Shown in pieces: positions 43,629 through 54,700 of a stretch of 64,000 nt of DNA (position 1 is the stretch's first letter; each line of letters starts with the position of its first letter). The notes beneath the pieces were generated by a model, which worked only from the letters and a program-made list of their open reading frames with translations, searched no databases and had not been told where the DNA came from. The stretch lies in the NCBI RefSeq assembly GCF_047301505.1, contig NZ_CP154840.1, positions 558,001 to 622,000 on the forward strand. Reading direction: 5' to 3'. A program made the position numbers and the translations under genes. Source of the stretch: Lysinibacillus_B sp031181585. Its GTDB lineage: Bacteria > Bacillota > Bacilli > Bacillales_A > Planococcaceae.

Positions 43629-44195
43629 ATGAAAAAGAATATCGGGTTGTTTTTCATCCTGGCCCTAGTAGCCATCATGCTGGGGACATTCATTAATCAA
43701 CAGCTCAAAAAGACTGAGGCAATTGCTCAAGTTGGCTACGAAGAAGATCTGACAAAGGAAGAAGGATTGCAAAAGGGAGCTATGGCACCTGATTTTACGC
43801 TGGAAACTTTGACAGGAGAAAAAGTAACGCTTTCTGATTTAAAAGGAAAGAAGGTTATTTTGAATTTCTGGGCAACGTGGTGTCCTCCTTGCCGGGCAGA
43901 AATGCCGCACTTACAGACCTATTATGAAGACTATGCAAAAAAGGATAACGTCGTGATCATTGCAGCCAATACAACGTATAATGATCAAGGAAAGGACAAT
44001 ATCCAGACATTTATCAAAAGCCTTGATCTTACATTCCCTATCCTGCTTATGCCAGATGACAGCATTATTAGATTGTATGAGGTGTTAACGATTCCTTCTA
44101 CATTTATGATTGATACGGAAGGCAGACTACAGCACCAGATTATAGGACCGCTTGATACAGACGCCATTCGGGATTATGTGACAGAGTTAGATTAG
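43629..44195 (+). CDS. Membrane-anchored thiol-disulfide oxidoreductase, ResA/TlpA-like
   Basis: 188 residues. N-terminal signal anchor NIGLFFILALVAIMLGTF, then a thioredoxin-like AhpC/TSA domain: APDFTLETLTGEKVTLSDLKGKK, catalytic NFWATWCPPCRAEMPHL (CPPC), cis-Pro in LTIPSTFMID. It faces the outside and reduces or oxidises extracytoplasmic thiols, as ResA (cytochrome c maturation) or StoA (spore) do. CPPC is unlike the CEPC of ResA, so the exact partner is open. GGAGG before the ATG. Confidence 0.85.
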   Translation: MKKNIGLFFILALVAIMLGTFINQQLKKTEAIAQVGYEEDLTKEEGLQKGAMAPDFTLETLTGEKVTLSDLKGKKVILNFWATWCPPCRAEMPHLQTYYEDYAKKDNVVIIAANTTYNDQGKDNIQTFIKSLDLTFPILLMPDDSIIRLYEVLTIPSTFMIDTEGRLQHQIIGPLDTDAIRDYVTELD

Positions 44196-44257
44196 GCCGG
44201 CGAGGTTCGACTTTTTATGTATGTTCTTATTAATCTATTCATATTCTTAGAATAGAG

Positions 44258-45694
44258 GTGAGAAGGATACCGAAAAGTCGACTTTTTTTGTTTTTAGCAT
44301 TTACTGTCTTAGCCGTTACGATTTACACAGCAGTCCGGCATCAGTTTGTGTCGGTTGAAGGCACAAGCGAGCTTGAGGTAGTAGAGGAGCTATATTCATT
44401 GATTGAGGAGCAGTCGGTTTATGAGTTGGAAAGTGGGACGCTGGTAGAGGGGGCGCTGCGGGGCATGGCTTCAGCAATCGATGACCCTTACAGCACGTAT
44501 TACTCGAAGGAAGAGGCAGCCATTCACAAGGCATCGCTCGCTGGAGAAAAAGTCGGTATAGGCATTGAAATGTCTGAAAAAAATGGCAAATTCCTCGTTA
44601 TATCACCGGTAAAATCTTCGCCGGCCGAGAAGGCAGGAATTCGTCCCTATGATGAAATTGTTCAAATTAACGATGTTCGTCTCGATGGGAAAACGATGGG
44701 TGAAGTGATGAAGCTAATGCAGGGGAAAGCTGGCGAGGAAGTTTCGCTTGTTCTTTATCGTCCAAGCATAGAACGTCACATAACAGTAGTCGTGGAACGT
44801 GCGGAGATGAAAAATGAAACAGTTTTATCGGAAATAGTAGAAGTGGAAGGAGTAAAAATCGGCCATATCACGATTACGCTATTCGCTGAAAATACGATCG
44901 AGCAATGGCTTGAAGCTCTTACAAAGCTGATGGAGCAAGATATTAAAGGTCTTATTGTCGATGTCCGGGACAACCCAGGTGGTTACTTACATAGTGTAGC
45001 GGGCATCATTAGTACGCTTGGAGAACAAAACAAGACCTTTGCTTACATGCAGGATGCTAAGGGGCATATGGAGCCGGTAAGAACTGTGAAGGTGGAAGGT
45101 TTAGAAGAACTAAACAAGGCAGTACGCAAACTGCCGCTTGTAGTTTTACAAAACGAAGGATCAGCATCTGCAAGCGAAGTGTTTAGTGCTGCCATGCAAA
45201 GCTGGGGAACAGGTACACTTGTTGGTGCAACAAGTTTTGGGAAGGGGACTGTACAGGAATCGTGGAACCTGGCAAATGGCGGGCAGGTCAAGCTGTCTAC
45301 AAATAAATGGCTGACACCGAAAGAGGCGTGGGTTCACGGGAAAGGTGTCAAACCAGATGTAGAGGCAGAGCAGCACCCGTTATTTGAGATTGAATTTGTA
45401 CCATTAAGAGGCCGGTTTGAGGTAGGGGATTTCAGTGAAGAAGTAGCCTATGCGCAAAAGGTACTGTATGCATTTGGCTTCCAGATTGTAAGACAAGACG
45501 GCTATTTTGATGAAACGACTCAAGAGGCCATTGTAGATTTCCGGGAGCGCTATGATTTAGATGAGGGAGATGTACTTGATGAGTTATTCTTTGAAAAACT
45601 CCAAGAGCAAATTACAATATATAAGAGTAAAAAAGAAAACGATCTTCAGCTGCAGATGGCAGTCAGTTACTTGATGCATCAAGCAGGCCACTAA
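44258..45694 (+). CDS. ctpB: C-terminal processing serine protease CtpB-like (S41)
   Basis: 478 residues. N-terminal membrane/signal segment FLFLAFTVLAVTIYTAVRHQF, PDZ domain (VGIGIEMSEKNGKFLVISPVKSSPAEKAGIRPYDEIVQIN), then the S41 core with catalytic Ser in NEGSASASEVFSAAM and Lys in SFGKGTVQESW. A peptidoglycan-binding-1-like domain ends it. In B. subtilis CtpB cuts SpoIVFA during sporulation and lies beside minJ, as here. The start is uncertain: GTG 44258 lies within AGAGGTGAG; TTG 44288 is an alternative that would remove the basic start. Confidence 0.88.
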   Translation: MRRIPKSRLFLFLAFTVLAVTIYTAVRHQFVSVEGTSELEVVEELYSLIEEQSVYELESGTLVEGALRGMASAIDDPYSTYYSKEEAAIHKASLAGEKVGIGIEMSEKNGKFLVISPVKSSPAEKAGIRPYDEIVQINDVRLDGKTMGEVMKLMQGKAGEEVSLVLYRPSIERHITVVVERAEMKNETVLSEIVEVEGVKIGHITITLFAENTIEQWLEALTKLMEQDIKGLIVDVRDNPGGYLHSVAGIISTLGEQNKTFAYMQDAKGHMEPVRTVKVEGLEELNKAVRKLPLVVLQNEGSASASEVFSAAMQSWGTGTLVGATSFGKGTVQESWNLANGGQVKLSTNKWLTPKEAWVHGKGVKPDVEAEQHPLFEIEFVPLRGRFEVGDFSEEVAYAQKVLYAFGFQIVRQDGYFDETTQEAIVDFRERYDLDEGDVLDELFFEKLQEQITIYKSKKENDLQLQMAVSYLMHQAGH

Positions 45695-46009
45695 ATTTGT
45701 ATACGCAATAAACAATGCATTTGATACAATAGATGTAACTTCTTTCAGCAGAAGTCTCATCCTCTACAGGTAACGAGATAACGATAAGTTTAGGCAGCTT
45801 TTCAGTGGATGCCTAAACACCCGCTGAAAAAAGAAAGCCTCCGGCGGATGTCACGGATTTAAAAGATCCTTGAGGGGGTGTCAGCCTAGGTACGTCGCAT
45901 TGACAACGGCTGACTGACCCACGTTCTTTGGATCTGAGCATAAAACTGAATCTGAGGACACGATTACACCGGGGCGTAATTGATTGAGTGAGAGACGGCA
46001 GGTGGAATT
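45695..46009. repeat. Strongly folded intergenic element between ctpB and minJ
   Basis: Two interleaved stems at 45788-45830: arms 45788-45795 with 45811-45818 and 45799-45805 with 45824-45830, the order of an H-type pseudoknot. After that a hairpin 45880-45886 with 45908-45914 inside an outer pairing of AGATCC (about 45864-45869) with GGATCT (45930-45935). No ORF. A TGTCACGGATTT string recurs near 58703-58714. Probably a structured RNA or a dispersed intergenic repeat; I cannot match it to a named family. Confidence 0.5.
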
Positions 46010-47179
46010 ATGTACGCAACAATTTTAGTAGAATTACTTCAAGGAATCGGACGGTTTTTGATCAATCCTCTATTCTATTTAACAATTATGTTTGCTGTCC
46101 TTTTGGGCTATACACGTGTAAGAAGGGAAAGAAGGTTCTTTCATATTCGTGTTGCAAATGGCTGGTCTGAGCTGAAAAGCAGCTTGACTGGCGGGTTGTT
46201 AGTCTCACTGGTTCTCTCTCTTGTCATTGTGGCAGCAGGACTTGCAGTAACTCCTCAGTTTCTTCTTGTATTGAGCGTTATAACGATTGTCGGGATGATT
46301 TTGTATACCCTTCATCTTTTGTCTTCTGTTATCCTGATTACGGCAAGTTTTATGGTGCTTGTTGTTTTGAATCAGACAGACATGGCCTTTACCTTTATGG
46401 GCATTGAAGTGGATGGGGCTGTGTGGAATGATGCGAGCGTTGTTCCACTTTGTATCCTTGCGGGATTACTCGTAATGGTAGAAGGCTGGCTTATCCGGAA
46501 AAAAGGTGCTTATTTTGCCTCGCCCATTCTTGAAAAGACAAAGCGCGGCATGAAGGCGGTTGCTTATTTATCAAAGTCTGTTTGGTTACTGCCGTTATTA
46601 TTGGTTGTACCAGGAGAAGGGATTTCTTCCTATGTACCATATTGGCCGCAGTTTACGCTTGGAGAAGAATCCTTCAGTCTTGTGCTGTTCCCGCTTGTCA
46701 TTGGATTTCAACAGAAGGTCCGTAAGACATTGCCGATCTACTTTTATCCAAAGCTGGCAAGAACGGTCACATTACTTGGTGTGGCTATCACACTGGGAGG
46801 AATCACTGGGTATTTCATGAAGGAAGCGGCATTCATCATGCTGCTGGCGGGTTCGCTTATTCGTCTGCTCATTACACTGCAATATAAAATGCAGGAGCGT
46901 GCTGATGTTTATGCAGTTGCCCCAAGCTCTAATGGTGCCATGATTGCGGCAGTCCTACCGAATTCACCCGCAGAAAAAATGGGATTGGTTACAGGTGAAG
47001 TGATCAAGAAGGTAAACGGTCGTGAAGTGCAGACTGAACGTGAGTTATATGAGGCGCTGCAGGTAAATGCAGCCCATTGTAAAATTGAAGTGCTCGACCA
47101 TCATCAGGAACTCCGGCTGACACAGCATGTTGTTCATAGTGATGATCATCATGGCATCGGCTTGTTGCTGGCAAGGTAG
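46010..47179 (+). CDS. minJ: Cell-division topological determinant MinJ-like PDZ membrane protein
   Basis: 389 residues (B. subtilis MinJ 397). At least six to eight membrane helices in the first 300 residues (FYLTIMFAVLLGYTRVR; LLVSLVLSLVIVAAGLAV; LLLVLSVITIVGMILY; ILITASFMVLVVL...), then a C-terminal PDZ domain (AAVLPNSPAEKMGLVTGEVIKKVNGREVQTERELYEAL). MinJ links DivIVA to MinD at the septum and poles; it sits after ctpB in B. subtilis. AGGTGGA before the ATG. Confidence 0.85.
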   Translation: MYATILVELLQGIGRFLINPLFYLTIMFAVLLGYTRVRRERRFFHIRVANGWSELKSSLTGGLLVSLVLSLVIVAAGLAVTPQFLLVLSVITIVGMILYTLHLLSSVILITASFMVLVVLNQTDMAFTFMGIEVDGAVWNDASVVPLCILAGLLVMVEGWLIRKKGAYFASPILEKTKRGMKAVAYLSKSVWLLPLLLVVPGEGISSYVPYWPQFTLGEESFSLVLFPLVIGFQQKVRKTLPIYFYPKLARTVTLLGVAITLGGITGYFMKEAAFIMLLAGSLIRLLITLQYKMQERADVYAVAPSSNGAMIAAVLPNSPAEKMGLVTGEVIKKVNGREVQTERELYEALQVNAAHCKIEVLDHHQELRLTQHVVHSDDHHGIGLLLAR

Positions 47180-47183
47180 AGAG

Positions 47184-47216
47184 ACATCTCCCGTTTTTTA
47201 CGGGAGATGTTTTTTT
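47184..47216 (+). terminator. Terminator after minJ
   Basis: 11-bp perfect stem (47184-47194 with 47200-47210), five-base loop, then six T. Confidence 0.9.
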
Positions 47217-47532
47217 ATTGAGCAATTATAATAGTGGTGTGTTTCAACAAAGAGGGTAGAAGAAAAGGGGGAGGAAATTTAGCACAAATCCTTTGAAAAC
47301 CTCTTTGTAATAAAAACGTCTATACTAAGGATGAAAACCAAGGCTATGAATGGGGAATATTAGTTGTTTTTGCATGAAAACGGGCTATAATCTTACTGAG
47401 AAACTTGAGTTAGCGGCAGCTGTTTTCTTATAAAAATTTAAGCTTGAGGTTTTTGAACTTCACTTTTGTATTATAATAATATCCAGAAATTAACGCTTTA
47501 AGAAATATAGATTTGAATTTGGGGTGGTTTAT
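47217..47532. other. Intergenic stretch before the TVP38 gene
   Basis: AT-rich, without an ORF. Contains a promoter candidate at 47364-47391. A second -10-like TATAAT near 47474 lacks a clear -35. Confidence 0.45.
47364..47391 (+). promoter_or_regulatory. SigA promoter candidate
   Basis: TTGTTT (47364-47369), 16-bp spacer, TATAAT (47386-47391). Confidence 0.45.
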
Positions 47533-48147
47533 ATGTTCGATTGGCTGACGGTTGAGAATATAGAAGAGATAGAAAAGTATTACCGGACATTGGGGCCACT
47601 TGTCGGCATACTGCTGCCTTTTATTGAAGCTTTTTTGCCCTTTTTGCCTCTATTTGTCATCGTGGTAGCGAATGTTAATGCTTTTGGGTTGTTTTGGGGA
47701 TTTATCATATCGTGGATCGGTACCATTCTTGGTTCTTATGCGGTGTTTTTAATTGTTCGAAAGTATGGACAGCATCCGAGACTTCACTTTTTCACGCAGC
47801 GGAAACGGATTAAAAAGCTAATTAAATGGGTGGACATGAATGGGTTGAGCCCATTATTTGTCTTGCTGTGCTTTCCATTCACACCTTCCGTCCTCGTGAA
47901 TATCGTAGCGGGGCTCTCTCACATCCATCGGCATTTTTATTTATTGGCTGTCATTATAGGAAAGCTAGTGATGATTTTTTCCATGAGCTTTGTTGGACAA
48001 GATATCACCGAGCTGCTTCATAATCCAGTTAAGCTAATCCTCTCTGTCATCGCTATTTTCCTGTTATGGGTCTTAGGAAAGGCAGTAGAAGTAAGATTGA
48101 ACAAAAGGGTAGAGCGTGATTTGCGAAACCGCCATAAAAAGGAATGA
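47533..48147 (+). CDS. TVP38/TMEM64 (DedA-like) membrane protein, YhjE-like
   Basis: 204 residues, about five hydrophobic helices. The family core is PFIEAFLPFLPLFVIVVANVNAFGLFWGFIISWIGTILGSYAVFLI, followed by a basic QRKRIKKLIKWVD and NGLSPLFVLLCFPFTPSVLVNIVAGLSHI, the proline-rich re-entrant loop of this superfamily. DedA/TMEM64 proteins act on lipids or membrane potential; the specific substrate is unknown. In B. subtilis the homologue yhjE is near yhjD and addBA. ATG 47533 after GGGGTGG. Confidence 0.82.
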   Translation: MFDWLTVENIEEIEKYYRTLGPLVGILLPFIEAFLPFLPLFVIVVANVNAFGLFWGFIISWIGTILGSYAVFLIVRKYGQHPRLHFFTQRKRIKKLIKWVDMNGLSPLFVLLCFPFTPSVLVNIVAGLSHIHRHFYLLAVIIGKLVMIFSMSFVGQDITELLHNPVKLILSVIAIFLLWVLGKAVEVRLNKRVERDLRNRHKKE

Positions 48148-48224
48148 AAGGCGAGCTTTTTCGGCATACACGAACATGTATTCTAAGGTACAATGGGTCT
48201 AATGAGTTTTAAGGGGGAATTACT

Positions 48225-51200
48225 GTGTCACTACGTATCATTTCAGGACGCGCAGGCACGGGGAAAACGACGTTCATTCATGAGGAAATCGTACAGGATT
48301 TAAAAAATAATCCACTCGGAAACCCGATTTTCCTTATTGTGCCTGATCAAGTATCCTTTACGACCGAGTTTGAGATGACAAATAATTATGATATACGAGG
48401 GATTATGCGGGCGCAGGTATTAACATTTAAGCGTCTGGCATGGTTCATTTTGCAGGAAACCGGAGGCATTGCGAAAGAACGAATCGACAGTTTTGGCTAT
48501 CGCATGCTGCTCCGTAGAATACTAGAAGAACATAAAGAGGAGTTCAAGCTATTCAGACAAGCTGCTGGCAAACGGGGTTTTACACAGGAAGTGGAAATAC
48601 TTCTGCGGGAATTCAGCCAGTATGATATTACAAGCGAGTCAATTGTGCCGCTTATTGAAGAGTTGGAACAAGCAAATGCCTCTCATACATTGATTGCAAA
48701 GATGAAGGATTTCCAAATTATCTTACGGGAACTGGAGGAGCGAATCGGTGACGGTTATGTCGACGGGGAAGGATTTTATCCGCTTCTTGTCGAGCAATTA
48801 AAAAATTCCTCCAGAATCCATGATGCCCATGTGTATATCGATGGCTTTGTACTGTTCACAAAGCGCGAGTTTGCCATTGTCCAGCAGCTGCTTGCTTTGG
48901 CAAAACGCGTTACAATTGTACTTCCTTTTGAATCACCATTGGATATACAAGATACAGATGCCCTGTTTTACCGCGCAGCAATGTCCTATGATAAATTACT
49001 TTCAGAAGCGATGCAGCTAGGAGTAGATATTGAGCCGCGTGTTCACCTAGAAAAGAGTTACCGTTTTGAGAATGAAGATTTAAAGCATATTGAGCAAAAT
49101 TTTCATGCGCCTGTTCCATCAGTAACACAATCGCAGGGCTTCGTGCAGGTAATTGAAGGAACGAACCGACGGGCAGAAATACAGGCGATTGCCCGGGAAA
49201 TAACAAGACTTGTGCAAGAAGAGGGAATGCATTACCGCGATATTGGTATCATGTATCGACAAGCCGACGTATACGACCCTATTATCGCCACAACATTTAC
49301 ACAATACGACATCCCATTTTTCTCCAATGAAAAGCGCCCTATGCTGCATCATCCACTGATTGAATTAACCCGGTCTGCTTTAGAAGTTGTCACATCAAAC
49401 TGGCTGTATGAGCCGGTATTCCGCAGTGTGAAGACAGATTTATTCTTCCCAAAGGGGAGTAATATCCATGAGATGCGCGAAAATATGGATCAGCTTGAGA
49501 ACTTCGTCATCGCTAAGGGTATTATCCGGGAACGCTGGAAGAAGGATGATTACTGGGAATATAGACGCTTCCGTACATTAGAAAAGCTAGGCTATGTGCA
49601 AAAAACTGCTGAGGAAAAAATGCAGCAGTTCCTGATAGAGATGCGGGATATCATTCGCACCCCGCTAGTTAAGCTGGAAAGCAAGCTGAAGAAGGCGGAA
49701 AATGGCCTCGCTATTGCTCAAGCAATCTATGAGTTTGTAGAAGGTCTGGAAGTTTATGAGAAACTAGATCGTTTAAAAGAACAAGAGCTTGAAAACGCTG
49801 AATATGAACAAGCAAACGAACATGACCAAGTCTGGGACGGCTGGGTGAATGTGCTCGATCAGTTTGTGCTGATGTTCGGAGATCAAAAAATCCCCCTTGA
49901 AGATGCCCTCCAATTGCTGGAAGAGGGATTTGATTCATTGAAGTTTTCCAGCATTCCACCGAGCATTGATGAAGTGACAGTTTCAACACTCGATGCTTCA
50001 CGCTTTGATAACAAGAAGGCAATTTTTGTCATCGGGGTCAATGATGGTATATACCCTCAGCGTATAGATAAAGAAGGGCTTCTTAGCGATGCAGAGCGTG
50101 AGAATTTTGATGCGGTGCATTATGAGCTGGCACCAAATTCCAAAAGCAAGCTATTTCATGAAGCGTTTTTAATCTATCGGGCGATTTCCTCACCGACAGA
50201 TCGGCTTTACTTGACGTTTGCTAGTGCTGATGAAGAAGGCAAAGGGCTTCTTCCTTCGCTTTACATCAGCCGGATGACCAAGCTGTTTGAAGGAATGCCT
50301 TACAACCGGGTGTTTATTGATCCGGTTGAGGAACTTAATCACCAGAATGCCATTCACTATTTACGTCATCCGTCTCCATCTATTGCCTATTTGACGATGC
50401 AATTAAAGTATGCGGATATTTTGAAGAAGCCGCTGGAACCGATTTGGGCGGCGCTCCAGGCATTTTATGATCGAGACCCTTATTGGAAATCCATTCTGCA
50501 GAAGGTTTCTAGGCCGATTTATGAGAAGAATGCAGCAGAAACGTTGACGAAGGAAAATACGGCAGGGTTATATGGGGACGAGCTGTCAGCTAGTGTCTCG
50601 CGTATTGAGAAATTCTACAGCTGTCCTTTTGCGCATTTTACAACATACGGTCTAGGGTTGGAAGAGCGCCAGCAGTACAAGCTGGAATCCTTTGCGATGG
50701 GAGATTTATTCCACGAAGCACTGCGCACTATTTTAACGACCGGGGATATGCCGCCAAAAACATATGGGGAGTGTTTGGAGAAGGCAAGAGATACAGTTAA
50801 TCCGCTTGTTGCGGTATTTTCCTACAATATTTTAGACAGCACCTCCCGGTATATGTATATCAAGGAAAAGCTGATTCGTATTGTGGCACGGACATTATAT
50901 GCATTGACACAGCAGGCCCAGTATTCGAAATTCAAGCCGATTGCTCATGAAAAGCCGTTCGGCAAGTTCGATCAGAAGTCAACGAAGGAAGAAGAAAAGC
51001 CGTTATCTGCTCTAGAGCTGCAGCTTCGCCATAATCGTAAAATGGTGCTGCGCGGACAAATAGACCGTATAGATGCCTATGATGATGGTGATAAGGTGCA
51101 CCTGCGTGTAGTAGATTACAAATCATCTCGCCACATGGTTAGCTTAAACGAAGTGTATCATGGATTGTCCTTGCAGCTGCTCACTTATTTGGATGTGGCC

Positions 51201-51755
51201 CTGCGGAATGTCGATGAACTACTGCCAAATGAAAATAAGGAAGTACTCGTATCACCGGCAGGCATGCTATATGTGCATGTGCATGATCCGCTGCTTTCCT
51301 TCCAGGACCTTGTAGATGTGAATGTACAGGAGTTAAAACGCCTGGAAGAATACCGCATGTCCGGTTTAGTGACGACGAATGAAAAAGTGCTGACGGCTAT
51401 GGATGAGACACTTGAAAATCGTGGAGATTCAAAGGTTATCAAGGTTGGGATGACAAAGAAGGACGGCTCATTTAAAAAGGGTTCCATTGTTATTGAGGAT
51501 GAACTGTTACCGACACTGCAGCAGTTTGTTCTTGAAAAGCATAAAGAAGCAGGCAATGAAATTTTTGAAGGAAAGACATCAATTACACCGTACCGTCTAC
51601 AACAAAAAACGGCTTGCGAGTATTGCAACTTTAAATCAGTTTGTCAATTCGATCCAAGCGATGGCTCTCAAGGGTATAGGGATTTACCAAAGCTTGAAAA
51701 GCAAGAAGTCATGCAGCAAATTCAGAAGGAGTGTGGTATAGATGGCTACGAGTGA
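48225..51755 (+). CDS. addB: ATP-dependent helicase/deoxyribonuclease subunit B (AddB)
   Basis: 1176 residues (B. subtilis 1166). N-terminal Walker A SGRAGTGKTTFI (7-18); helicase-like domains inactive for unwinding but reading Chi. The C-terminal nuclease has LRVVDYKSSRH. Iron-sulfur cysteines: FYSCPFAHF (about 800) and CEYCNFKSVC near the end. With AddA it resects double-strand ends for RecA. Start GTG 48225 after AAGGGGGAAT. Overlaps addA by 14 bases. Confidence 0.96.
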   Translation: MSLRIISGRAGTGKTTFIHEEIVQDLKNNPLGNPIFLIVPDQVSFTTEFEMTNNYDIRGIMRAQVLTFKRLAWFILQETGGIAKERIDSFGYRMLLRRILEEHKEEFKLFRQAAGKRGFTQEVEILLREFSQYDITSESIVPLIEELEQANASHTLIAKMKDFQIILRELEERIGDGYVDGEGFYPLLVEQLKNSSRIHDAHVYIDGFVLFTKREFAIVQQLLALAKRVTIVLPFESPLDIQDTDALFYRAAMSYDKLLSEAMQLGVDIEPRVHLEKSYRFENEDLKHIEQNFHAPVPSVTQSQGFVQVIEGTNRRAEIQAIAREITRLVQEEGMHYRDIGIMYRQADVYDPIIATTFTQYDIPFFSNEKRPMLHHPLIELTRSALEVVTSNWLYEPVFRSVKTDLFFPKGSNIHEMRENMDQLENFVIAKGIIRERWKKDDYWEYRRFRTLEKLGYVQKTAEEKMQQFLIEMRDIIRTPLVKLESKLKKAENGLAIAQAIYEFVEGLEVYEKLDRLKEQELENAEYEQANEHDQVWDGWVNVLDQFVLMFGDQKIPLEDALQLLEEGFDSLKFSSIPPSIDEVTVSTLDASRFDNKKAIFVIGVNDGIYPQRIDKEGLLSDAERENFDAVHYELAPNSKSKLFHEAFLIYRAISSPTDRLYLTFASADEEGKGLLPSLYISRMTKLFEGMPYNRVFIDPVEELNHQNAIHYLRHPSPSIAYLTMQLKYADILKKPLEPIWAALQAFYDRDPYWKSILQKVSRPIYEKNAAETLTKENTAGLYGDELSASVSRIEKFYSCPFAHFTTYGLGLEERQQYKLESFAMGDLFHEALRTILTTGDMPPKTYGECLEKARDTVNPLVAVFSYNILDSTSRYMYIKEKLIRIVARTLYALTQQAQYSKFKPIAHEKPFGKFDQKSTKEEEKPLSALELQLRHNRKMVLRGQIDRIDAYDDGDKVHLRVVDYKSSRHMVSLNEVYHGLSLQLLTYLDVALRNVDELLPNENKEVLVSPAGMLYVHVHDPLLSFQDLVDVNVQELKRLEEYRMSGLVTTNEKVLTAMDETLENRGDSKVIKVGMTKKDGSFKKGSIVIEDELLPTLQQFVLEKHKEAGNEIFEGKTSITPYRLQQKTACEYCNFKSVCQFDPSDGSQGYRDLPKLEKQEVMQQIQKECGIDGYE

Positions 51756-54700
51756 AGCGCAAAAGACAAAATGGACTCCAGAACAGCAACTTGCGATTGA
51801 TTCGAATGGCCGGGATATTCTAGTAGCTGCTGCAGCGGGTTCAGGGAAGACGGCCGTACTGATTGAACGATTAATTCAAAAAGTACTGGATAAGGATAAT
51901 CCGGTCGATGTAGATCAATTACTTGTCGTGACGTTTACTAACGCATCGGCTGCTGAAATGCGCAGCCGTATGGCGGAGGCATTGGAAAAAGAAATTGCAA
52001 AGGCACCCGACAGCAGGTTTCTTCGCCGCCAGCTGAGCCTGATTGGAAAAGCTCAGATTTCTACCCTGCACTCTTTCTGTCTGACGATTTGCCGGCAGTA
52101 TGCTTATATGATCGATTTAGACCCCGGCTTCCGTATTGCCAGTCAGGATGAAGTTTCACTGCTTCGGGATGATGTATTGATGAATGTGCTTGAACGCGCA
52201 TATGGCGGGCTGGAGGAAACAATCAGCCTCGAAGAAATGTATAGACTTGTTGATAGTTTTACATCTGACCGAAGCGACCAGCAAATTGAACAGCTGGTGG
52301 ATAAATTATATGAAATGTCACGTGTTCAGCCGGCACCGTATGAATGGTTAAAAGCGTTGCCGAATGCCTATGATATTCCAGCGGATACAAAGGTAGACGA
52401 GCTGTTTTTCATCGATGAAGTGAAAGCTGCATTAGTGAATGAAGTGATGATGGCTAAAAACCGCATTGATGAAATGAATTCCTATGCAAACGAGGCATAT
52501 GGTCTCCAAAGCTATGTAAAGGTTATTGAGGCAGATAAAATGCTTCTGAATACACTGCTTCTTGCATTGCAAGAAGGAACATGGCAGGAAGTGTATGAGC
52601 TGCTTAGCAACCTAAAATGGGCGACGATGCCAAGGTTAGGTAAAAATGATGATTTCGATGAAGCAGCAAAGGAAAAGGCAATGAAGCTTCGTAACAGCGC
52701 GAAGGACATCATTACAAAAAAGATTAAGACACCTTACTTTTCACGTTCTCCTGAGCGGCTGCTAGAAGAAATGCGAATGATGAAGCCAATTATTGAAACG
52801 CTTGTTCATTTGACAATTGTTTATAGTGAAGCATTCAAAGCAGCTAAACTAGAAAAGGGCTTGGTAGACTTTTCAGACTTAGAGCATTATGCGCTGGAGA
52901 TTTTGACGGATGAAGATAGAAATCCATCAACTGTAGCGAAGGATTTCCAAGAACGATTTAAAGAAGTGCTTGTCGATGAATATCAGGACGTGAACATGCT
53001 GCAGGAGACTATTCTCCAGCTTGTGAAAACAGGGGATACAGAAAACGGCAACATGTTTATGGTAGGAGACGTGAAACAGTCAATATATGCTTTCCGTCTT
53101 GCGGAGCCCCGCCTTTTCATGGACAAGTATAAACAGTTCCAGCTATCTACAGAGGATGATGTACAAACCGGATTGAAAATAGATTTAAATGCGAACTTCC
53201 GCAGTCGTAAGGAAGTATTAACTAGTACAAACCATGTATTTGAGCAGCTGATGGATGAAGCGGTTGGAGAAATAAATTATGACGAAAAAGCCGCATTGAA
53301 ATTCAAGGCCAGCTATAACGAAAAGAATGTCCCAGTAGAGCTTGTTTTGCTGAACGGTGGGGATAACGTTTCGGACGCTGCTCCTTGGGACGGGGAAGAA
53401 GTAGATTTAGAGGCGGAAGAACTAGAAAGCTTACAAACCTCCCAGCAGGAGGCGCGTTATATGATTAGCCGCATCCAGCAGCTGGTAGAGGCGGAATATC
53501 CCGTATTCAATCCAAAAGACGGTACGACACGCCCCATTCGGTACAGTGATATTGTCATCCTCATGCGTTCAATGACATGGGCTTCGGAGCTGTCAGAAGA
53601 GTTTAAGGCGGCTGGTATACCGTTATATGCTGAATCGTCAAAAGGTTACTTTGATGCGCTCGAAGTGATGATTATGCTTAATTTACTAAAGGTAATCGAC
53701 AACCCATACCAGGATATCCCGCTTGTGTCTGTCTTACGTGCACCGTTTATCGGTCTAACGGAAAACGAACTTGCGGAAATCCGCCTTGCAGAACGTAATG
53801 TGCCATTCTATCAGGCATTGAAAACTTATTTGCAGCAGGCAATGGGCAATATTCATCCAGAGACATTGAGAAAGCTTGAAAAGTTTTTGGAGCATCTTCG
53901 AACTTGGCGTGCCGAGGCACGAAGAGGTCCGTTAGCTGATTTAATCTGGGATATTTATTTAAAAACGAATTACTATGAAATGGTTGGAGCAATGGCAAAC
54001 GGCAAGCAGCGTCAGGCGAATCTTCGTGCACTGCATGACCGTGCACTAGCTTATGAAAAAACGTCCTTCCGCGGACTGTTCCGGTTCCTGCGCTTCATCG
54101 ACCGAATGAAGTCACGCGGGGATGATTTAGGAATCGCCAAATCGATCGGGGAAGCGGATAACGTAGTCCGGCTTGTGACAATTCACTCGTCCAAAGGATT
54201 AGAATTTCCGGTTGTGTTTGTCGCAGGTCTTGGGCGGCAGTTTAATATGATGGATTTCCACGGCTATTATTTATTTGATCAGGATTTTGGAATGGCAGTA
54301 AAGGCTGTCCATCCACAGGACCGGGTTATGTATACTTCCTTGCCATATTTAGCGCTGAAAAATAAGCGGGTAGCGAAAATGAAGGCTGAAGAAATGCGGA
54401 TTCTTTATGTAGCAATGACCCGGGCGAAGGAAAAGCTGATTCTAGTCGGCTCTGTAAATGATTGGGACGATACGCTGAAAAAATGGAGCGAGGTTCAAGA
54501 GCTGCCGGAGGATGCCATATTGCCGAATCATATACGGGCAGGTGCTAAAAATTATCTGGATTGGATAGGTCCAGCAGTAGCGCGTCATGAGGATTTCAAA
54601 CCTCTTCTTGTAGATGAGGAGGAAAGCGCTGAGGTCATTACAGACTTTTTGTGGAAAGTTGAGGTTGTTCCAAGCGGCCGCTATATCCAGAAAAAGCTTG

